Positions 61,309 to 64,000 of a DNA stretch of 64,000 bases are shown here, piece by piece. This DNA comes from Polaromonas sp. SP1 (GTDB taxonomy: Bacteria > Pseudomonadota > Gammaproteobacteria > Burkholderiales > Burkholderiaceae_C): assembly GCF_003711205.1 (NCBI RefSeq), contig NZ_CP031013.1, positions 1,736,001 through 1,800,000 of the forward strand, read 5' to 3'. The position numbers and the translations under genes were made by a program. Below the pieces are notes generated by a model that was given only the letters and a program-made list of their open reading frames with translations, was not told the origin of the DNA and made no database searches. Within the stretch, counting starts at the first letter, position 1. Each line of letters opens with the position of its first letter.

Positions 61309-61839
61309 TTGAGTCTCAACCGCAGTGAGAAACAAGCCGTCATTGATGAAGTGACAGGCCTCGCCGCTAAAGCTCAAACGCTCGTGATGGCGGAATACCG
61401 TGGTATTACGGTCGCCGACATGACCCGTCTGCGCAGCCAGGCCCGCGACAAAGGCGTGACCCTCAGTGTTCTGAAGAACACTCTGGCTCGCCGTGCCGTG
61501 GCCGGTAGCGCATTCGAAGTCGTGTCCGATCAGATGACCGGTCCGCTGATCTACGGCTTTTCCACAGATGCAGTAGCTGCCGCGAAAGTGGTATCTGACT
61601 TCGCCAAGACCAACGACAAGCTGGTCATTCGCGGTGGTGCATTCGGTGGCAAGACCCTGGACGTGAACGGCGTGAAGCAACTGGCCAACATCCCTTCCAA
61701 GGAAGTGTTGCTGGCCCAGGTGTGTGGCTTGCTGATGTCGCCCATGTCGCGTACGGCCGTTGTGCTGGGCGCCCTGGCGGCGAAAAAGGGCGCCGGCGCA
61801 GCCGAAGCCCCTGCAGCAGCTGAACCTGTAGCAGCGTAA
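61309..61839 (+). CDS. rplJ: 50S ribosomal protein L10
   Basis: A 176-residue protein anchoring L7/L12 to the ribosome ([46 protein letters not shown]). It starts at TTG (61309) after TAAGGAG, an unusual weak start that would sharpen translational control by L10. The Ala-rich C-terminal helix binds L7/L12. Confidence 0.97.
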   Translation: MSLNRSEKQAVIDEVTGLAAKAQTLVMAEYRGITVADMTRLRSQARDKGVTLSVLKNTLARRAVAGSAFEVVSDQMTGPLIYGFSTDAVAAAKVVSDFAKTNDKLVIRGGAFGGKTLDVNGVKQLANIPSKEVLLAQVCGLLMSPMSRTAVVLGALAAKKGAGAAEAPAAAEPVAA

Positions 61840-61865
61840 TTACCCAACTTTTTTAGGAAATCAAA

Positions 61866-62243
61866 ATGGCATTCGATAAAGACGCATTTTTGACCGCGCT
61901 GGATAGCATGACGGTCCTCGAACTCAACGAACTGGTGAAATCCATCGAAGAGAAATTTGGTGTGAGCGCTGCCGCCATGGCCGCTCCTGCTGCAGCTGGC
62001 GGCGGCGGTGCTGCTGCTGCCGCTGAAGAGAAGACCGACTTCAACGTCGTGCTGCTCGAAGCCGGCGCAAACAAGGTGTCGGTCATCAAGGCCGTTCGCG
62101 AAATCACCGGTCTGGGCCTGAAAGAAGCCAAGGACCTGGTGGACGGCGCTCCGAAGAACGTCAAGGAAGGCGCTCCAAAGGCCGACGCAGAAGCTGCGAA
62201 GAAGAAGCTCGAAGAAGCCGGCGCGAAAGTCGAACTCAAGTAA
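61866..62243 (+). CDS. rplL: 50S ribosomal protein L7/L12
   Basis: A 125-residue stalk protein. The N-terminal dimer domain ([26 protein letters not shown]), an Ala/Gly hinge ([17 protein letters not shown]) and the C-terminal factor-binding domain ([14 protein letters not shown]) are typical. It lies 26 nt after rplJ. Confidence 0.98.
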   Translation: MAFDKDAFLTALDSMTVLELNELVKSIEEKFGVSAAAMAAPAAAGGGGAAAAAEEKTDFNVVLLEAGANKVSVIKAVREITGLGLKEAKDLVDGAPKNVKEGAPKADAEAAKKKLEEAGAKVELK

Positions 62244-62258
62244 TTGCTTGTGTTTGCG

Positions 62259-62339
62259 AAGGCTGGAAGACCTTAAAAGGGCTTCCAGCCTTTCGTGCTT
62301 CAAGGAGCACACCGAAAAGCAGACCTCATAGTCTGCTTT
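62259..62339 (+). terminator. rplL-rpoB attenuator hairpins
   Basis: AAGGCTGGAAG/CTTCCAGCCTT (62259-62269 and 62282-62292, 11 bp) is followed by TTCGTG, and AAAGCAGAC/GTCTGCTTT (62316-62339, 9 bp, loop CTCATA) is followed by CCAGTGTTTTTC. Partial termination here is well known in E. coli and sets the ratio of ribosomal protein to RNA polymerase. A third dyad, GTTGG/CCAAC, lies near 62415. The rest of the 257-nt gap holds no gene. Confidence 0.75.
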
Positions 62340-62500
62340 CCAGTGTTTTTCTGATTCCCGACTGCAGAAAACGCCTTGGTTCGGGTGATGTGCAATGCGT
62401 CACCGTCCGCCATGGTTGGTAGTGGCCAACCACCAAGCTGCCTGAATACGTGGTGTATTTGGGCACGAGAGTCGCCAGAGCCCATCAACGCGGAGAACTC

Positions 62501-64000
62501 ATGGCCTATTCCTATACCGAACGTAAACGCATCCGCAAAAGCTTCGGCAACCGCGAAAGCGTGTTGACTGTTCCCTATTTGCTGCAAATGCAGAAAGACG
62601 CGTACACGGCGTTCCTGCAAGCCGACCGCGCCCCCCAGAAGCGCACCATTGAAGGCCTGCAGGCAGCGTTTGATAACGCATTCCCCATCGTCTCGCACAA
62701 CGGCTTTGTCGAGATGAAGTTCATCGAGTACAACCTGGCCAAGCCCGCATTCGACGTGCGTGAATGCCAGACCCGTGGACTCACATTCGCCTCGGCTGTG
62801 CGCGCCAAGGTGCAGCTGATCATTTATGACCGCGAATCTTCCACGTCGCAGTCCAAGGTGGTCAAGGAAGTGAAAGAGCAGGAAGTCTACATGGGCGAAG
62901 TGCCGCTCATGACCGACAAGGGCTCGTTCGTGATCAACGGAACCGAACGCGTGATCGTGTCCCAGTTGCATCGCTCCCCCGGCGTGTTCTTTGAACACGA
63001 CAAGGGCAAAACCCACAGCTCGGGCAAACTGCTGTTCTCGGCTCGCATCATCCCTTACCGCGGCTCCTGGCTCGACTTCGAATTCGATCCAAAAGACGTG
63101 CTGTACTTCCGCGTCGACCGCCGCCGCAAGATGCCGGTCACGATTCTGCTCAAGGCCATCGGCCTGAACCCGGAATCCATCCTCGCGAACTTCTTCGTGT
63201 TCGACAACTTCCGCCTGATGGACAGCGGCGCGCAGATGGAATTCGTCGCCGAGCGCATGCGCGGCGAAGTGGCCCGTTTCGACATCACCGACAAGAACGG
63301 CAAGGTCGTCGTCGCGAAAGACAAGCGCATCACGGTTCGCCATACGCGTGAGCTTGAGCAAAGCAACACCACCACGATCAGCGTGCCGGAAGACTTCCTG
63401 GTCGGCCGTGTGGTCGCCAAGAATATCGTCGACGCCGAAACCGGTGAAATCATCGCCAAGGCCAATGATGAACTGACCGAAGTGCTGCTGAAGAAGCTGC
63501 GCGTGGCCGGCGTGCAGGACCTGCAGGTGCTGTACACCAATGAACTCGACCAGGGCGCGTACATCTCGCAAACCCTGCGCGCCGATGAAACGGCCGACGA
63601 ATTCGCCGCACGCGTTGCCATCTACCGCATGATGCGTCCCGGCGAGCCTCCGACAGAAGACGCCGTGCAAGCCCTGTTCCAGCGCTTGTTCTACAACCCG
63701 GACACCTACGACCTGTCGCGCGTGGGTCGCATGAAGTTCAACGCCCGCGTGGGCCGCGACTCTTCCACGGGCCCCATGGTCATGACCAACGAGGACATCC
63801 TCGCCGTCGTCAAGATCCTGGTTGACCTGCGCAACGGCAACGGCGAAGTCGATGACATCGATCACCTCGGCAATCGCCGCGTGCGTTGTGTCGGCGAACT
63901 CGCCGAAAACCAGTACCGCACCGGTCTGGCTCGTATCGAGAAAGCCGTGAAAGAGCGTCTGGGCCAGGCCGAGCAAGAGCCGCTGATGCCTCACGACCTG
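62501..64000 (+). CDS. rpoB: RNA polymerase beta subunit (5' part)
   Basis: The first 500 codons of rpoB, cut by the window end. It begins [16 protein letters not shown] and shows [40 protein letters not shown] (about residues 140-164) and [16 protein letters not shown]. The last residues are [15 protein letters not shown], just short of the rifampicin-resistance cluster. The gene follows the attenuator region. Confidence 0.97.
   Translation, partial: MAYSYTERKRIRKSFGNRESVLTVPYLLQMQKDAYTAFLQADRAPQKRTIEGLQAAFDNAFPIVSHNGFVEMKFIEYNLAKPAFDVRECQTRGLTFASAVRAKVQLIIYDRESSTSQSKVVKEVKEQEVYMGEVPLMTDKGSFVINGTERVIVSQLHRSPGVFFEHDKGKTHSSGKLLFSARIIPYRGSWLDFEFDPKDVLYFRVDRRRKMPVTILLKAIGLNPESILANFFVFDNFRLMDSGAQMEFVAERMRGEVARFDITDKNGKVVVAKDKRITVRHTRELEQSNTTTISVPEDFLVGRVVAKNIVDAETGEIIAKANDELTEVLLKKLRVAGVQDLQVLYTNELDQGAYISQTLRADETADEFAARVAIYRMMRPGEPPTEDAVQALFQRLFYNPDTYDLSRVGRMKFNARVGRDSSTGPMVMTNEDILAVVKILVDLRNGNGEVDDIDHLGNRRVRCVGELAENQYRTGLARIEKAVKERLGQAEQEPLMPHDL

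Noticed and set aside
62300..63994. 564-codon minus-strand frame opposite rpoB
   Set aside because: rpoB is unmistakable on the plus strand; the antisense product is low in complexity and has no motif.

Overview
The window is a GC-rich chromosomal segment of a betaproteobacterium in the order Burkholderiales. The best fit is Comamonadaceae, probably Polaromonas or a close relative. This rests on protein character (a TrpE starting MITELEF, Gcr, an lptA-lptB-rpoN run), on the beta-proteobacterial block tRNA-Tyr/Gly/Thr-tuf-tRNA-Trp-secE-nusG-rplKAJL-rpoB, and on the family-typical intergenic repeats. It is mostly core chromosome with a few accessory spots. The right edge cuts rpoB after 500 codons.

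Layout. 1-7714: a nitrogen-scavenging operon (AtzF allophanate hydrolase, NMT1/SsuA-type ABC importer, AtzG/AtzE/AtzH homologues, GntR regulator), preceded by a good sigma-54 promoter with a GntR-like operator at its start point. 7874-11632: LysR, DUF2214 protein, ArgO/ArgP pair, PsiF-repeat protein. 11783-20287: argS, SPOR protein, dsbA, lptA, lptB, rpoN, RlmL-type methyltransferase, PIN protein. 20309-23371: two tandem secreted caspase-like proteins. 23691-29077: FMN glutamate-synthase-like protein, SEC-C protein, OsmC, a fluoroacetate-dehalogenase-like hydrolase, an AT-rich orphan ORF, an NTF2-like protein. 29147-36501: cinA, pgpA, phytase-like esterase, LysR, thiL, YbdK, antiporter. 36802-39987: Gcr, apaG, rpe. 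40089-45227: a three-gene phosphorelay containing a REC-cyclase-HPt protein. 45256-46761: a scar made of an IS21 end, a chimeric ORF and a broken gph copy. 46766-55594: ung, trpC, trpD, LysE-type exporter, ltaE, trpG, chorismate mutase, trpE, a chalcone-isomerase-like protein and intact gph. 55680-56783: patatin. 56864-64000: the translation/transcription cluster.

The most unusual signal is a short palindromic repeat of constant length (48 bp, 16 codons). There are eleven full copies and one 45-bp derivative. Some are intergenic; others lie in frame inside conserved genes (rpoN, thiL, gph, a LysE-family gene, the 5' end of cinA). Read on one strand in one frame, nine of the eleven full copies are open and give a peptide of the type A-I-[KN]-x-[IVG]-A...W-A-G-G. 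A second, GC-rich repeat family is intergenic elsewhere but sits in frame inside trpE. The same chromosome therefore seems to carry two repeat families able to enter protein-coding genes without breaking them.

Functionally, the first operon joins import of a urea-derived nitrogen compound to its hydrolysis under probable RpoN control, and rpoN itself is in the window. The trp block converts chorismate to indole-glycerol phosphate and has ltaE and an exporter gene inserted in it. The scar at 45.3-46.8 kb and the opposite orientation of gph-trp-ung relative to rpe suggest a past inversion.
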